Part shown: positions 37,272 through 46,873 of the stretch, piece by piece | Numbering within the stretch: position 1 is the first letter of the stretch | Layout: each line of letters opens with the position of its first letter | Assembly: GCF_009617585.1 (NCBI RefSeq) | Contig: NZ_WIXI01000044.1 | Coordinates: 1-64,000 of the forward strand | Length of the DNA: 64,000 bases | DNA from: Endobacterium cereale | Lineage (GTDB): Bacteria > Pseudomonadota > Alphaproteobacteria > Rhizobiales > Rhizobiaceae | Direction: 5' to 3' | Notes under the pieces: generated by a model | What the model was told of the DNA's origin: nothing | The model's input: the letters and a program-made list of their open reading frames with translations, nothing else | The model's database searches: none | Translations under genes and position numbers: made by a program

Positions 37272-38093
37272 ATGTCCAGACGTCTCCTCGGTCTATTCCT
37301 CGTCCTTCCCGCTCTCGCCGTGATCGCGCTGCTGTTCATCCTGCCGCTGATCATGTCGGCTGTCGGCGCATTTCAGGTGGACGGTTCGTTCGGCTGGGGC
37401 AATTTCACCAAAACCTTCGATCTCTACACGAAGGACATCATCTTCACCGTCGTTATCGTTTCGCTGTCGACTGCGCTGATCGGCCTCGCCTCGATCGCCA
37501 TCGGTGGATACCTGACGCTCGGCAACAATCCGGTTGCCGTCTCCATCCTTCGCTTCCTTTATCGCTGGCCGATGTTCATTCCCTTCATCGTCGTCGGGCA
37601 GTTGATGCGCACGTTCCTGTCCAAGAACGGCATGATGAACAACACCGCCGTCAGCCTCGGGCTGATGACGCCGCTCGATACGGTGAGCTTTCTCGACTGG
37701 CGCGGCATCGTGTTCGCCTTCGTGTGGAAGCAGACGCCGTTCGTGGCGTTGCTGGTGGCCGGTGCGATGGCTTCGCTCAACCGCGATACCATAGAGGCGG
37801 CGCGCAATCTCGGCGCCTCCAAATTGCGGGTGCTGTTCGAAATCATCGTACCGCAAGTGGCGGTGACGCTGACCGTCGGCCTGATCCTCTCCTTCGTCAC
37901 CATGATGTCGGTTCTGTCGGTGCCGTTGATGATCAACGCCCAGACGCCGACCATGCTGACCGCCGACATCGCTTTCCGCGTCAATGCCTATGGCGATTAC
38001 GGCGTCGCCAACGCGCTCGGGTTGATCTCGCTGGTGCTCGCCTCGTCGGTCGCCTGGATCTATCTCCGCATCAGCCTGAAGGAGCGGACATGA
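37272..38093 (+). CDS. ABC transporter permease, subunit 1
   Basis: 273 residues from ATG 37272 (the frame is open upstream to 37203 across the repeat). Six hydrophobic segments; the EAA loop reads IEAARNLGASKLRVLFEIIVPQ, the contact with the ATPase. It pairs with the 38090 permease to form the inner-membrane pore for the 35946 binding protein. No strong ribosome-binding site is visible. Its stop overlaps the next start (ATGA). Confidence 0.9.
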   Translation: MSRRLLGLFLVLPALAVIALLFILPLIMSAVGAFQVDGSFGWGNFTKTFDLYTKDIIFTVVIVSLSTALIGLASIAIGGYLTLGNNPVAVSILRFLYRWPMFIPFIVVGQLMRTFLSKNGMMNNTAVSLGLMTPLDTVSFLDWRGIVFAFVWKQTPFVALLVAGAMASLNRDTIEAARNLGASKLRVLFEIIVPQVAVTLTVGLILSFVTMMSVLSVPLMINAQTPTMLTADIAFRVNAYGDYGVANALGLISLVLASSVAWIYLRISLKERT

Positions 38094-38914
38094 CCGCCTT
38101 GCGCAACAATCTGTCCGCCCTCTGGTGGGTGCCGCGTGGCATCATATTTGGACTGCTGGCCTTCTTCATCTTCGGCCCGCTGTTCAACATGCTGCTCTGG
38201 ACCGTCACGGAAAAATGGTATTTTCCGCACACGTTCCCGCTCGAATACGGTTTCAGCTCCTGGGAAAAAGTGTTCGCGCCACGTGGCGGAGCGCTGGAAT
38301 CGCTCGGTAACTCGCTGGTCGTGGCGCTGCTGACCGTGGCCGTGGCTTTGGCCTTGGCGATCCCTGCCGGTTATGCGCTGGCACGACTGAAGCTGCCGTT
38401 GCGGGGCGTCATCCTGCTTGCCTTCCTGATCCCGCAGGCGTTTCCGAACCTGACGGTCTACGTCAACATCGCGCGCATCTTTTACGAGATCGGCCTCAAC
38501 GGCACGATCCCCGGCGTGGTGCTGGTGCATGTATCGCACGGCCTCGTTTATGCCGTCTGGATCGCCACCGCCGCCTTTTCAGCCATCGACCCGGAACTAG
38601 AGCAAGCGGCGCGCAATATCGGCGCAGGGCCGCTACGCACATTTCGCGACGTGACCCTGCCGCTGGCCGCCCCCGGCCTGATGGCGAGCGCCATCTTCGT
38701 GTTCCTCGAAAGCCTTGATGAATTCACCGGCAGCTTTTTCGTCGGCGCGCCTGACGTCAACATGCTGCCGCTGCTTCTCTACACCACCGCTTCCGGTGGC
38801 AATTACCAGATCGCTTCCATCACTGCCCTTCTGCTTCTCGTGCCCTCGCTGGTATTCATGCTGGTGGTGGAGCGCTTTTTGAAAGCCGACGTGCTGTCGC
38901 GCGTCGGACAATGA
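38090..38914 (+). CDS. ABC transporter permease, subunit 2
   Basis: 274 residues. The start ATG 38090 overlaps the previous stop and follows AAGGAG; the longer open frame upstream is the shadow of the previous gene. Six hydrophobic segments; EAA loop LEQAARNIGAGPLRTFRDVTLPLAAPG. It forms the heterodimeric pore with the 37272 product. Confidence 0.92.
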   Translation: MTALRNNLSALWWVPRGIIFGLLAFFIFGPLFNMLLWTVTEKWYFPHTFPLEYGFSSWEKVFAPRGGALESLGNSLVVALLTVAVALALAIPAGYALARLKLPLRGVILLAFLIPQAFPNLTVYVNIARIFYEIGLNGTIPGVVLVHVSHGLVYAVWIATAAFSAIDPELEQAARNIGAGPLRTFRDVTLPLAAPGLMASAIFVFLESLDEFTGSFFVGAPDVNMLPLLLYTTASGGNYQIASITALLLLVPSLVFMLVVERFLKADVLSRVGQ

Positions 38915-38921
38915 GGTTGCC

Positions 38922-39965
38922 ATGACCGAAGACGCCAAACAGAATTCGCGCATGCGCTTTGTCAGTGCGCAGCAGGTGGCGGAACTGGCGGGGGTTTCCC
39001 GCTCGGCCGTGTCGCGTACCTTCACCAAGGGGGCGAGCGTTGCGCCCGCCACCCGGGAAAAGGTGCTGGCAGCGGCAAAGTCGCTCGGTTACCACGTCAA
39101 CGATCTGGCGCGCGGCGTCCTCAACAACCAGAGCCGTCTGGTCGGCATCGTGGCGATGAAACCGGAACTCGGTTTTCGTGCGCATCTGACGGCGGCGCTG
39201 GCCAAGGCGCTGATCCGGCGCGGCAGTATTCCTATCCTCATCAATACCGGGCAGACGGAAGCCGAACTGCTGGCTGCCCAGAAAATGCTGATCGGGCATA
39301 GGGCCGAGGCAACGATCGTGCTGTCCGGTTCGCCACCGGCGGCATTCTTCGAGGAAGCGCAGCGCAATGGCCAGCCGCTGGTGATGATCGGCCGCTCGGA
39401 AACCGATGCCGACCATGTGCGCGCCGGCAATGCCGAGGCTTCCACCGATGCCGCGGAAGCGTTTGCTGGTGCGGGGCGCAGATATCTGGCGGTCGCCACA
39501 TCTTCGTCCGGTACGCCGGCAATTCGCGAGCGCGAGACGGCTTTCGTGACGGCGGCGCAGGCTGCGGGCTGTCGCACCTCGGTTGCCGAGGGCGGACAGG
39601 AGTCGGATTATATGACCGGGCTGGCTGCTGGACGAAAACTGTTCGCCGGTAACGATTACCCGGATGCGGTATTCTGCACCAACGATCTGATCGCCTTTGG
39701 CGTGATCGATCATCTGCGCAAGGAGCGCGGCTTGCGGGTGCCGGAAGACGTGGCCGTCATCGGCTTCGACGATGTGCCGGAAGCGGCCTGGCTGAGTTTC
39801 AGGCTGACCACGTTTCGGCAGGATCCTATCGTGATGGCCGATCGCGCCGTGGAACTGTTGCAGCGACGGATCGACAATCCCGATGCGCCGCCATTCCAGG
39901 AACGCGTGATCCCTGAACTGGTGGTGCGCGACAGTTTCTGGCCGGTTCTTGGCAATTCTGGCTAA
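38922..39965 (+). CDS. LacI-family transcriptional regulator
   Basis: 347 residues. The N-terminal helix-turn-helix SAQQVAELAGVSRSAVSRTFTKGASVAPATREKVLAAAKSLGY and hinge are typical LacI/PurR; the periplasmic-binding-protein-like effector domain (about 70-340) ends with the usual VIGFDDVPEAAWLSFRLTT. It starts seven bases after the last permease, so it is the final gene of the ABC operon and probably controls it in answer to the transported compound. Confidence 0.93.
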   Translation: MTEDAKQNSRMRFVSAQQVAELAGVSRSAVSRTFTKGASVAPATREKVLAAAKSLGYHVNDLARGVLNNQSRLVGIVAMKPELGFRAHLTAALAKALIRRGSIPILINTGQTEAELLAAQKMLIGHRAEATIVLSGSPPAAFFEEAQRNGQPLVMIGRSETDADHVRAGNAEASTDAAEAFAGAGRRYLAVATSSSGTPAIRERETAFVTAAQAAGCRTSVAEGGQESDYMTGLAAGRKLFAGNDYPDAVFCTNDLIAFGVIDHLRKERGLRVPEDVAVIGFDDVPEAAWLSFRLTTFRQDPIVMADRAVELLQRRIDNPDAPPFQERVIPELVVRDSFWPVLGNSG

Positions 39966-40042
39966 ACGCCGCCGCAAGCTTCGGTCAGGCAAGGGCAGGC
40001 TAACAAGGTGGCCAATACCCGAATCTGTCCTGACGGAGTTCC

Positions 40043-40366
40043 ATGGAAAGCGCCAACCAGAATTATCGCGTGACCGCCGCCAATGCCCTGGTGGCGGAAC
40101 TGACGCTGGCAGCCGGGTCGATCGGAGAGATGAAGCAGCATCAGCGCAAGATCCTTGTTGCGCGCGCTGCGGCGGCGATCGAAACCCAACGTGAATTGCT
40201 GGATATGGGTGAGGGCGCGGTGTCGTTGCCGACGGGAATCGTTTCTGATCTCGCCATGCTGCGACGGGAATCGGCAAGCTTGCCGGACGCATTGGCGGCG
40301 CAGATTTTGCGGCAGGTCGCCGATGAAATCCGCCGTCTTGCAGGTCTTGTTAAGCACACGATCTAA
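40043..40366 (+). CDS. Small helical hypothetical protein (107 aa)
   Basis: 107 residues from ATG 40043, mainly helical and rich in Ala/Leu/Arg (VTAANALVAELTLAAGSIGEMKQHQRKIL ... LAAQILRQVADEIRRLAGLVKHTI), possibly a coiled coil. There is no signal peptide or membrane segment. The TGACGGAG ribosome-binding site just upstream is acceptable. I do not recognise it. Confidence 0.65.
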   Translation: MESANQNYRVTAANALVAELTLAAGSIGEMKQHQRKILVARAAAAIETQRELLDMGEGAVSLPTGIVSDLAMLRRESASLPDALAAQILRQVADEIRRLAGLVKHTI

Positions 40367-40446
40367 CATTTTCGTCAAATGTCGCTTCTGACATGGTTCC
40401 GTTAAATTTAATGGTTAATTTATTAACTTCCACTGGAGGAGAGTGG

Positions 40447-40471
40447 GGAACCGAAACGCTGGAGGCGCGTT
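40447..40471 (+). promoter_or_regulatory. EcfG-type general stress promoter
   Basis: GGAAC at 40447-40451, 16 bases, CGTT at 40468-40471. A start near 40478 leaves about 20 bases before the 65-codon gene, including its GGGAGA ribosome-binding site. Confidence 0.75.
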
Positions 40472-40497
40472 TCAATCGGCACACGGGAGAGATAATC

Positions 40498-40695
40498 ATG
40501 TTCTTTAGCAGACCTGCCATCACCGAACCCGCAACGGACGACATTTCGGCCACCGGCACCTTTGCCGACGGACTGCTGCAACTGACCGAAAAAGAACTGG
40601 CAGAGTTTGCTCGCAAGGATTTTTCCGGCGCCTCCTTCAAGCGTGATTATGGCTCAGCGCGCCGCGTCTCCGAATGCCGGGTCGCGCTCGTCTGA
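40498..40695 (+). CDS. Small stress-promoted hypothetical protein (65 aa)
   Basis: 65 residues from ATG 40498 behind GGGAGA; the frame is open to 40393, but the EcfG-type promoter lies inside that extension, so the short form is right if the promoter is used. The sequence is polar (MFFSRPAITEPATDDISATG ... GSARRVSECRVALV) with one Cys near the end. Function unknown. Confidence 0.7.
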   Translation: MFFSRPAITEPATDDISATGTFADGLLQLTEKELAEFARKDFSGASFKRDYGSARRVSECRVALV

Positions 40696-40717
40696 TCCAT
40701 TAAGTCAACTGGATTTC

Positions 40718-40750
40718 CAAGGCGTCTGTCGGCAACGGCGGGCGCCTTTC
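40718..40750 (+). terminator. Possible rho-independent terminator
   Basis: AAGGCG (40719-40724) and CGCCTT (40743-40748) can pair, with TTTCGTTTG after, downstream of the 65-codon gene. The stem is short and the loop long, so this is uncertain. Confidence 0.4.
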
Positions 40751-40773
40751 GTTTGTCTCAATGATGCAAGTGC

Positions 40774-41271
40774 TCAGTCGTCCCTGACATCGTCCTTGAT
40801 GCCCAGTGCGACTTCACTGTGGCGCACCAGCCATAGCACGACGATTCCTGCGAAGGTGGCGACCGCTGCGATCAGCCAAAGACCCAAGCCGACGCTGAGC
40901 CCTATGGCGCCGGAGAGCCACATGCTGGCGCCGGTCGTCAGTCCCTGAACGGAGCCGCGCGTGAAGACGACCACACCGGCCGCCAGAAAAGCGATGCCAC
41001 CGGTCACGGCTTCGATCAGGCGGATCGGATCCATGCGCATGGCATCATTGGCGGGTGCGAGGTTGTTAGTGATGTGGAGAGTGACCAGCGTGAAGATGGT
41101 TACTGACAGGCCGATCAGCATGTTGGTCCGAAGGCCGGCCATGTTTTTGTTGATGCGCCGCTCGAGACCGATCAGGCCACAAAGCGCCATGGCTCCGAAC
41201 ATGCGGGTGAAGAGGATCAGCGGGCTTACGGGGCTTTCATGCGAAAACTCTTCGGCAAGCGCCTGCAGCAT
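40774..41271 (-). CDS. MgtC/SapB-family membrane protein
   Basis: 165 residues from ATG 41271, nine bases after GGAG; an ATG at 41286 in the same frame lies inside that site, and the frame is open to 41559 without support. Family marks are clear: CGLIGLERR, GLRTNMLIGL, the GGIAFLAAGVVV segment and GLTTGASMWLSGAIG, with four to five membrane segments. MgtC/SapB proteins are inner-membrane proteins linked to growth at low magnesium and inside hosts. The Shine-Dalgarno is inside a perfect 11-base hairpin (41276-41305). No transport activity is shown for the family. Confidence 0.88.
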   Translation of the reverse strand: MLQALAEEFSHESPVSPLILFTRMFGAMALCGLIGLERRINKNMAGLRTNMLIGLSVTIFTLVTLHITNNLAPANDAMRMDPIRLIEAVTGGIAFLAAGVVVFTRGSVQGLTTGASMWLSGAIGLSVGLGLWLIAAVATFAGIVVLWLVRHSEVALGIKDDVRDD

Positions 41272-41275
41272 AACG

Positions 41276-41305
41276 GTGTTCTCCATTTTTGTTGATGGAG
41301 AACAC
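41276..41305 (-). promoter_or_regulatory. Leader hairpin that sequesters the Shine-Dalgarno of the MgtC-like gene
   Basis: On the minus strand GTGTTCTCCAT, an eight-base loop, then ATGGAGAACAC form a perfect 11-base stem that ends four bases before ATG 41271. The GGAG pairs fully. A stem at this site should block ribosome binding until melted or bypassed. Confidence 0.65.
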
Positions 41306-41360
41306 GCGAGCGTGGTGGTGGTTCCCGCAACGTGAAGCACGGGAACCACGTCTTGCAAGA

Positions 41361-42611
41361 TCAGCGTTTGCCGGCTTCCAGAATGCCGCGTGTGACACTG
41401 CCGGTGGCCGGATAAAGCGGGATCAGGCAGGCCTGCAGGGCGTGGTAGATATCGCCCTTGCCCGGAAACAGATCGTGCGACGGGATGAGATCCTCGGTCA
41501 GTTCCTCGTGCCAACCGCCATGTCTGTGGTCGATGAAGCGGCGTTCGATGACATTCCAAATCTTGCGATAGCTTTCCTCATGGAAGTCGGAAGGCAGGTG
41601 CTCGTTGAGGAAGTGTGACGCACCGGCGCCTTCGCAGGCTGGCCACCACAGCTTGTTGCGCTTCTCCGGCTTGTCGTCCCAATCGAGCGTGTAGAAGAAA
41701 CCGCCCTTGTCCATGTCCCAGCCAAGCGCCATCGACTGCGCAAAAAGCTCGCGCGCCGCTTCTGGCATCCATTCATGCTTTTTGTCACCGAGGACCCAGA
41801 GCTGTAGGATGAGGCGCGCCCATTCCAGCCAGTGGCCGGGCGTGGTGCCGGCTGGGCGGAACATTTCGTTTTCGTGGTAATAGGCCTTGTCGATGGCCCA
41901 CGACGTGTCGAAATGCTCGGCGACGCGCCAGTCCACCGAACCGGCGGAGCGGCGGATGATCAGGTCGGAAATGCGTTCGGCCTTGCGCAGATATTCCGCG
42001 TCGCCCGTCGCCTCGAAGGCGGCCATCAGCGCTTCGGTCAAATGCATGTTGGAATTCTGGCCGCGATAATTGCCGCCATCGAGTGGCTGCCAGTCCGGCG
42101 TGAACTCTTCGCGGATGGCGCCGTGGTCCTCGTCCCAGAATTTCGCGTTGATGACTTCGGTGATGTCCGCGAGCATCTGGTCCGCCAGCGGATGGCCGAC
42201 GAGTTTGGCCGAGGAAGCGGCGAGCAGAACGAAGGCATGGCCGTAACCCTGCTTGTTGGCATCTACGGGGCCGTTATCGTTCAGTGACCAGAAGTAGCCG
42301 CCGTTCGTGGCGTCGCGGTGGTGGTTCCAGAGATAGTCCATGCCGTGATCGACGACATCATACGCACCCGGGCGCCCGAGCAGGGTGCCGATGGCAAAAC
42401 AATGCACGGCGCGGGCGGCGATATGGATGCTGCGGATCTGACCTTTGGCATCAAGCGGTTTGCCAAAATCATCGAGATCGAAGAAGCCGCCTTTGGGGTT
42501 GATGGAATTGTGCTGGAAGAAGCTGAAAAGCCCATTGGCCTGTGCAGTCAGCCAATCGCGATGATAGGGGCGGCTCGTCCAGTTGCCGAGGTCGCGATCT
42601 GCCAATGCCAT
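41361..42611 (-). CDS. AGE-family epimerase/isomerase
   Basis: 416 residues. The start ATG 42611 follows GGAGGAACTTC; the frame extends to 42722 without support. It fits the N-acylglucosamine 2-epimerase (AGE) family, which also contains mannose, cellobiose and sulfoquinovose isomerases: an (alpha/alpha)6 barrel with GGFFDLDDFG, IHIAARAVHCFAIG, GYGHAFVLLAASSA, NSNMHLTEALMAAFEATGD and HGGWHEEL carrying the conserved His and Arg. It converts an aldose to its ketose or 2-epimer in the cytoplasm; the sugar is unknown. It is divergent from metH. Confidence 0.88.
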   Translation of the reverse strand: MALADRDLGNWTSRPYHRDWLTAQANGLFSFFQHNSINPKGGFFDLDDFGKPLDAKGQIRSIHIAARAVHCFAIGTLLGRPGAYDVVDHGMDYLWNHHRDATNGGYFWSLNDNGPVDANKQGYGHAFVLLAASSAKLVGHPLADQMLADITEVINAKFWDEDHGAIREEFTPDWQPLDGGNYRGQNSNMHLTEALMAAFEATGDAEYLRKAERISDLIIRRSAGSVDWRVAEHFDTSWAIDKAYYHENEMFRPAGTTPGHWLEWARLILQLWVLGDKKHEWMPEAARELFAQSMALGWDMDKGGFFYTLDWDDKPEKRNKLWWPACEGAGASHFLNEHLPSDFHEESYRKIWNVIERRFIDHRHGGWHEELTEDLIPSHDLFPGKGDIYHALQACLIPLYPATGSVTRGILEAGKR

Positions 42612-42735
42612 GAAGTTCCTCCAATTTCGTGCACAACAATTTGTCGAATGCCTATATAGGGCAGCCATGAGTCTGTCATCGGCCCGCTTTGGGGAATTGA
42701 TGGCGAAAGGCCCATATAACATTCGTCATATATTG

Positions 42736-42755
42736 ACATAAAGATATCTTTATGT
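42736..42755. promoter_or_regulatory. Perfect 20-base palindrome over the metH promoter, candidate SahR/ArsR-type operator
   Basis: ACATAAAGATATCTTTATGT at 42736-42755 is a perfect palindrome that overlaps the -35 hexamer TTGACA (42733-42738) and the spacer. A dimeric repressor there would block metH. Its form resembles operators known for ArsR-family methionine-cycle regulators (SahR); the regulator is not in this window. Confidence 0.6.
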
Positions 42756-42796
42756 GATCTGGATACTTGAAATCTGCAAGGTCAAGGGAGTGCGCC

Positions 42797-45700
42797 GTGT
42801 TCGACAATGTTTTCGGTCCTGAAGGGACAGTCCGCGACGGCAACGAAGTATTCGCGGCGCTGCGCAAGGCGGCCAGCGAACGCATCCTCGTGCTTGACGG
42901 CGCCATGGGCACGCAGATCCAGGGGCTCGGCTTCGATGAGGACCAGTTCCGCGGCCACCGTTTCATCGGCTGCGCCTGCCATCAGCAGGGCAATAACGAC
43001 CTACTGATCCTCACCCAGCCCCAGGCGATCGAGGATATTCATTATCGTTACGCCATGGCCGGGGCGGACATTCTCGAAACCAACACCTTCTCCTCGACCC
43101 GCATCGCGCAGGCCGATTACGAGATGGAAGGCGCTGTTTACGACCTCAACAAGGAAGGCGCGGAAATCGTGCGCCGCGCCTGCCAGCGCGCCGAGCGCGA
43201 GGATGGCAAGCGCCGTTTTGTGGCTGGTGCCATCGGCCCGACCAACCGCACTGCCTCGATTTCGCCGGATGTGAACAACCCCGGTTACCGCGCAGTTTCC
43301 TTTGACGAATTGCGCATCGCGTACGGCGAACAGATCGACGGTTTGATCGATGGCGGCGCCGATATCATCCTGATCGAAACCATCTTTGACACGCTGAACG
43401 CCAAGGCGGCGATCTTCGCCTGCAACGAGCGTTTCGAGGCCAAGGGTATCACCCTGCCGGTGATGATTTCCGGCACGATCACCGACCTTTCCGGCCGCAC
43501 GCTGTCCGGCCAGACGCCGACTGCCTTCTGGGATTCGGTCAGCCATTCCAACCCGTTTACAATAGGCCTCAACTGCGCCCTCGGTGCAGACGCCATGCGT
43601 CCGCATCTGCAGGAACTGTCGGCCGTTGCCGATACCTTCATCTGCGCCTATCCGAATGCCGGCCTGCCGAACGAGTTCGGCCAGTATGACGAAACGCCGG
43701 AAATCATGGCGCGTCAGGTCGAGGGTTTTGCGAGCGAAGGCCTCGTCAACATCGTCGGAGGTTGCTGCGGTTCTACGCCGGACCATATCCGTGCGATTGC
43801 TCAAGCGGTCGCAAAACACAAGCCGCGCCCGATCCCGGAACACAAGCCTTTCATGTCGCTGTCGGGTCTCGAACCCTTTACGCTCACCAATGATATCCCG
43901 TTCGTCAACGTCGGCGAGCGCACCAACGTCACCGGTTCGGCAAAATTCCGCAAGCTGATCACGGCTGGCGATTACACCGCCGCGCTCGCTGTCGCCCGCG
44001 ACCAGGTGGAGAACGGCGCGCAGGTCATCGACATCAACATGGACGAAGGCCTGATCGATTCTGAGAAGGCGATGGTCGAGTTCCTGAACCTGATCGCCGC
44101 CGAGCCGGATATCGCCCGTGTGCCGATCATGATCGATAGCTCGAAATTCGAGATCATCGAGGCAGGCCTGAAATGCGTGCAGGGCAAGTCGATCGTCAAC
44201 TCGATCTCGCTGAAGGAAGGCGAGGAAAACTTTGTCCGTCAGGCAAAGCTGGTGCGCTCCTATGGTGCGGCCGTCGTCGTCATGGCTTTCGACGAGACGG
44301 GGCAGGCGGATACCTATGAGCGCAAGGTCGAGATCTGCTCGCGCGCCTACAGGATCCTGACCGAGCAGGCGGGTTTCCCGCCGGAAGACATCATCTTCGA
44401 TCCGAACGTCTTCGCGGTCGCCACCGGTATCGAGGAACACAACAATTACGGCGTCGACTTCATTGAGGCGACCCGCACCATCCGCGATAGAATGCCGCTC
44501 GTGCATATTTCCGGCGGCGTTTCCAACCTGTCCTTCTCGTTCCGCGGCAATGAACCGGTGCGCGAGGCGATGCATGCCGTGTTCCTCTACCACGCCATTC
44601 AGGCGGGCATGGACATGGGCATCGTCAATGCCGGTCAGTTGGCCGTCTACGACCAGATCGATGCGGAACTGCGCGAAGCCTGCGAGGACGTGGTGCTGAA
44701 CCGACGTGCCGACGGCACCGAGCGTCTTCTTGAGGTCGCTGAGCGTTTTCGCGGTGGTCCGGGCCGTGAGGCCAAGGTGCAGGATCTTTCCTGGCGCGAA
44801 CGCTCTGTGGAAGAGCGTATCTCGCATGCGCTGGTCAATGGCATTACCGAATATATCGAGGCCGATACGGAGGAGGCGCGCCTGCAAGCCGAGCGTCCGC
44901 TGCATGTCATCGAAGGCCCGCTGATGGCTGGCATGAACGTGGTCGGCGATCTGTTCGGTTCCGGCAAAATGTTCCTGCCACAGGTGGTGAAATCCGCCCG
45001 CGTGATGAAGCAGGCTGTGGCCGTGCTTCTGCCTTACATGGAAGAGGAAAAGCGTCTTAACGGCGACGACCAGCGCAAGGCTGCCGGCAAGATCTTGATG
45101 GCGACCGTGAAGGGTGATGTCCACGATATCGGCAAGAACATCGTCGGTGTGGTTTTGGCCTGCAACAACTACGAGATCATCGATCTTGGCGTCATGGTGC
45201 CGGCAACAAAGATCCTTGAGACGGCGATTGCCGAAAAGGTCGATGTCATCGGGCTTTCCGGCCTGATCACCCCGTCGCTGGACGAGATGGTGCATGTGGC
45301 CGCCGAAATGCAGCGGCAGGGTTTTGACATTCCGCTTCTGATCGGTGGCGCCACCACCAGCCGTGTCCATACGGCCGTCAAAATCCATCCGGGTTATGAC
45401 AAGGGCCAGACGGTCTATGTCACCGATGCATCACGTGCCGTTGGCGTCGTGTCGAACCTGCTGTCGGAGGATGGCCGCGAGACCTATGTGGCCGATATCC
45501 GTGCCGAATACGCCAAGGTGGCTGCAGCCCATGCCCGCTCGGAAGCCGACAAGGTTCGTCTGCCGCTGAGCCGCGCCCGCGAAAATGCGCAGAAGGTGGA
45601 TTGGGACGCCTACACTCCCGTAAAACCGCAGTTCTTCGGTACGAAAGTGTTCGAGAGCTACGATCTTGCGGAACTGGCAAAATACATCGACTGGACGCCT

Positions 45701-46564
45701 TTCTTCCAGACCTGGGAGTTGAAGGGGCGTTACCCGGCCATTCTCGAAGACGAGAAGCAGGGTGAGGCGGCGCGTCAGCTTTATGCCGACGCACAGGCGA
45801 TGCTGAAAAAGATCATCGACGAAAACTGGTTCCGTCCGCGTGCTGTCATCGGTTTCTGGCCGGCGAATACCGTGGGTGACGATATCCGCGTCTACACCGA
45901 TGAAAGCCGTACAGAGGAGGCTGCCACCTTCTTCACGCTGCGCCAGCAGCTATCGAAGCGTGATGGCCGTCCGAACGTGGCGATGTCGGACTTCGTTGCA
46001 CCGGTCGACAGCGGCAAGGGCGATTATGTCGGCGGTTTCGTCGTCACGGCCGGTATCGAGGAAGTGGCGATTGCTGAGCGTTTTGAACGCGCCAACGACG
46101 ACTATTCGTCGATCCTCGTCAAGGCGCTGGCCGACCGTTTTGCCGAAGCCTTTGCCGAACACATGCACCAGCGCGTCCGCAAGGAGTTCTGGGGTTATGC
46201 GCCGGATGAGACTTTGGGCAATGACGACCTGATCCACGAGGAATATGCTGGTATCCGCCCGGCACCGGGTTATCCGGCTCAGCCCGATCATACGGAAAAG
46301 GATACGCTGTTCCGCCTGCTCGATGCGACGGAAGCAACTGGCGTGATCCTCACGGAAAGCTACGCCATGTGGCCGGGTTCGTCGGTCTCCGGCCTTTATA
46401 TCGGTCACCCGGACAGCTACTATTTTGGCGTCGCCAAGGTGGAGCGAGATCAGGTGCAGGATTATGCCGCCCGCAAGGGCATGGCAGTCGAAGAGGTCGA
46501 GCGTTGGCTCGGGCCGGTGCTGAATTATGTGCCGCAGGGCACAAAAAAGGATGAGGCGGCCTGA
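42797..46564 (+). CDS. metH: Cobalamin-dependent methionine synthase MetH
   Basis: 1255 residues. The start is GTG 42797, six bases after AGGGAG; the frame is open upstream without support. Full four-module MetH: homocysteine domain (1-330, zinc site with [11 protein letters not shown] near 320), methyltetrahydrofolate domain ([16 protein letters not shown]), cobalamin domain with DVHDIGKN and its axial ligand H776, and the C-terminal AdoMet reactivation domain ending near [12 protein letters not shown]. It transfers methyl from methyltetrahydrofolate to homocysteine. A 20-base palindrome overlies its promoter. Confidence 0.97.
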   Translation: MFDNVFGPEGTVRDGNEVFAALRKAASERILVLDGAMGTQIQGLGFDEDQFRGHRFIGCACHQQGNNDLLILTQPQAIEDIHYRYAMAGADILETNTFSSTRIAQADYEMEGAVYDLNKEGAEIVRRACQRAEREDGKRRFVAGAIGPTNRTASISPDVNNPGYRAVSFDELRIAYGEQIDGLIDGGADIILIETIFDTLNAKAAIFACNERFEAKGITLPVMISGTITDLSGRTLSGQTPTAFWDSVSHSNPFTIGLNCALGADAMRPHLQELSAVADTFICAYPNAGLPNEFGQYDETPEIMARQVEGFASEGLVNIVGGCCGSTPDHIRAIAQAVAKHKPRPIPEHKPFMSLSGLEPFTLTNDIPFVNVGERTNVTGSAKFRKLITAGDYTAALAVARDQVENGAQVIDINMDEGLIDSEKAMVEFLNLIAAEPDIARVPIMIDSSKFEIIEAGLKCVQGKSIVNSISLKEGEENFVRQAKLVRSYGAAVVVMAFDETGQADTYERKVEICSRAYRILTEQAGFPPEDIIFDPNVFAVATGIEEHNNYGVDFIEATRTIRDRMPLVHISGGVSNLSFSFRGNEPVREAMHAVFLYHAIQAGMDMGIVNAGQLAVYDQIDAELREACEDVVLNRRADGTERLLEVAERFRGGPGREAKVQDLSWRERSVEERISHALVNGITEYIEADTEEARLQAERPLHVIEGPLMAGMNVVGDLFGSGKMFLPQVVKSARVMKQAVAVLLPYMEEEKRLNGDDQRKAAGKILMATVKGDVHDIGKNIVGVVLACNNYEIIDLGVMVPATKILETAIAEKVDVIGLSGLITPSLDEMVHVAAEMQRQGFDIPLLIGGATTSRVHTAVKIHPGYDKGQTVYVTDASRAVGVVSNLLSEDGRETYVADIRAEYAKVAAAHARSEADKVRLPLSRARENAQKVDWDAYTPVKPQFFGTKVFESYDLAELAKYIDWTPFFQTWELKGRYPAILEDEKQGEAARQLYADAQAMLKKIIDENWFRPRAVIGFWPANTVGDDIRVYTDESRTEEAATFFTLRQQLSKRDGRPNVAMSDFVAPVDSGKGDYVGGFVVTAGIEEVAIAERFERANDDYSSILVKALADRFAEAFAEHMHQRVRKEFWGYAPDETLGNDDLIHEEYAGIRPAPGYPAQPDHTEKDTLFRLLDATEATGVILTESYAMWPGSSVSGLYIGHPDSYYFGVAKVERDQVQDYAARKGMAVEEVERWLGPVLNYVPQGTKKDEAA

Positions 46565-46628
46565 TCTGCTTCGTTGGAACTATGAGGCAGGCGGAGCCGA
46601 CGTGGTTTCAGTCCTGCAATAAGTGATG

Positions 46629-46653
46629 AAGGAGGGTGAAAACCCTCCTTTTC
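46629..46653 (+). terminator. Rho-independent terminator of metH
   Basis: Perfect nine-base stem AAGGAGGGT / ACCCTCCTT with a four-base GAAA loop, then TTTT, about 65 bases after the metH stop. Confidence 0.88.
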
Positions 46654-46681
46654 GCGTGATGACGAGTGGAAATATATTCGC

Positions 46682-46795
46682 CGTCATCCCAGCCTTGTGC
46701 CGGGATCCAGCAGCCGCGCATCTGCGCGGCGGAAGAGTCTTTTCAGCCCAAAGACTTGGGCTGGCTGGATTCCTGTGACAGGCACAGGAATGACG
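46682..46795. repeat. Intergenic palindromic repeat element, copy 2
   Basis: 114 bases bounded by CGTCATCCC and GGAATGACG, with two hairpin arms (CCTTGTGCCGGGATCCAGC against CTGGATTCCTGTGACAGGC, and GCCGCGC-ATCT-GCGCGGC inside). It matches the element at 15441-15555 in length, ends and inner block. Confidence 0.75.
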
Positions 46796-46873
46796 CAGAG
46801 GAAATTATCATCCCGACATCAGCATATATCGCTATCTTCAGCCGTCGGGCATTCTGCTCACAATGATGCCTTT

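Noticed and set aside
42612..42796. Riboswitch (SAM or cobalamin type) before metH
   Set aside because: The leader is short and lacks the conserved boxes; the palindrome over the promoter explains control better.
43001..45388. 795-codon open frame on the minus strand
   Set aside because: It is antisense to metH, which has full motifs; the composition (Asp/His/Arg-rich) is that of a shadow frame.
46565..46600. Fifth EcfG-type promoter (GGAAC near 46572)
   Set aside because: The second half reads CGAC and not CGTT, and only the repeat element lies downstream.
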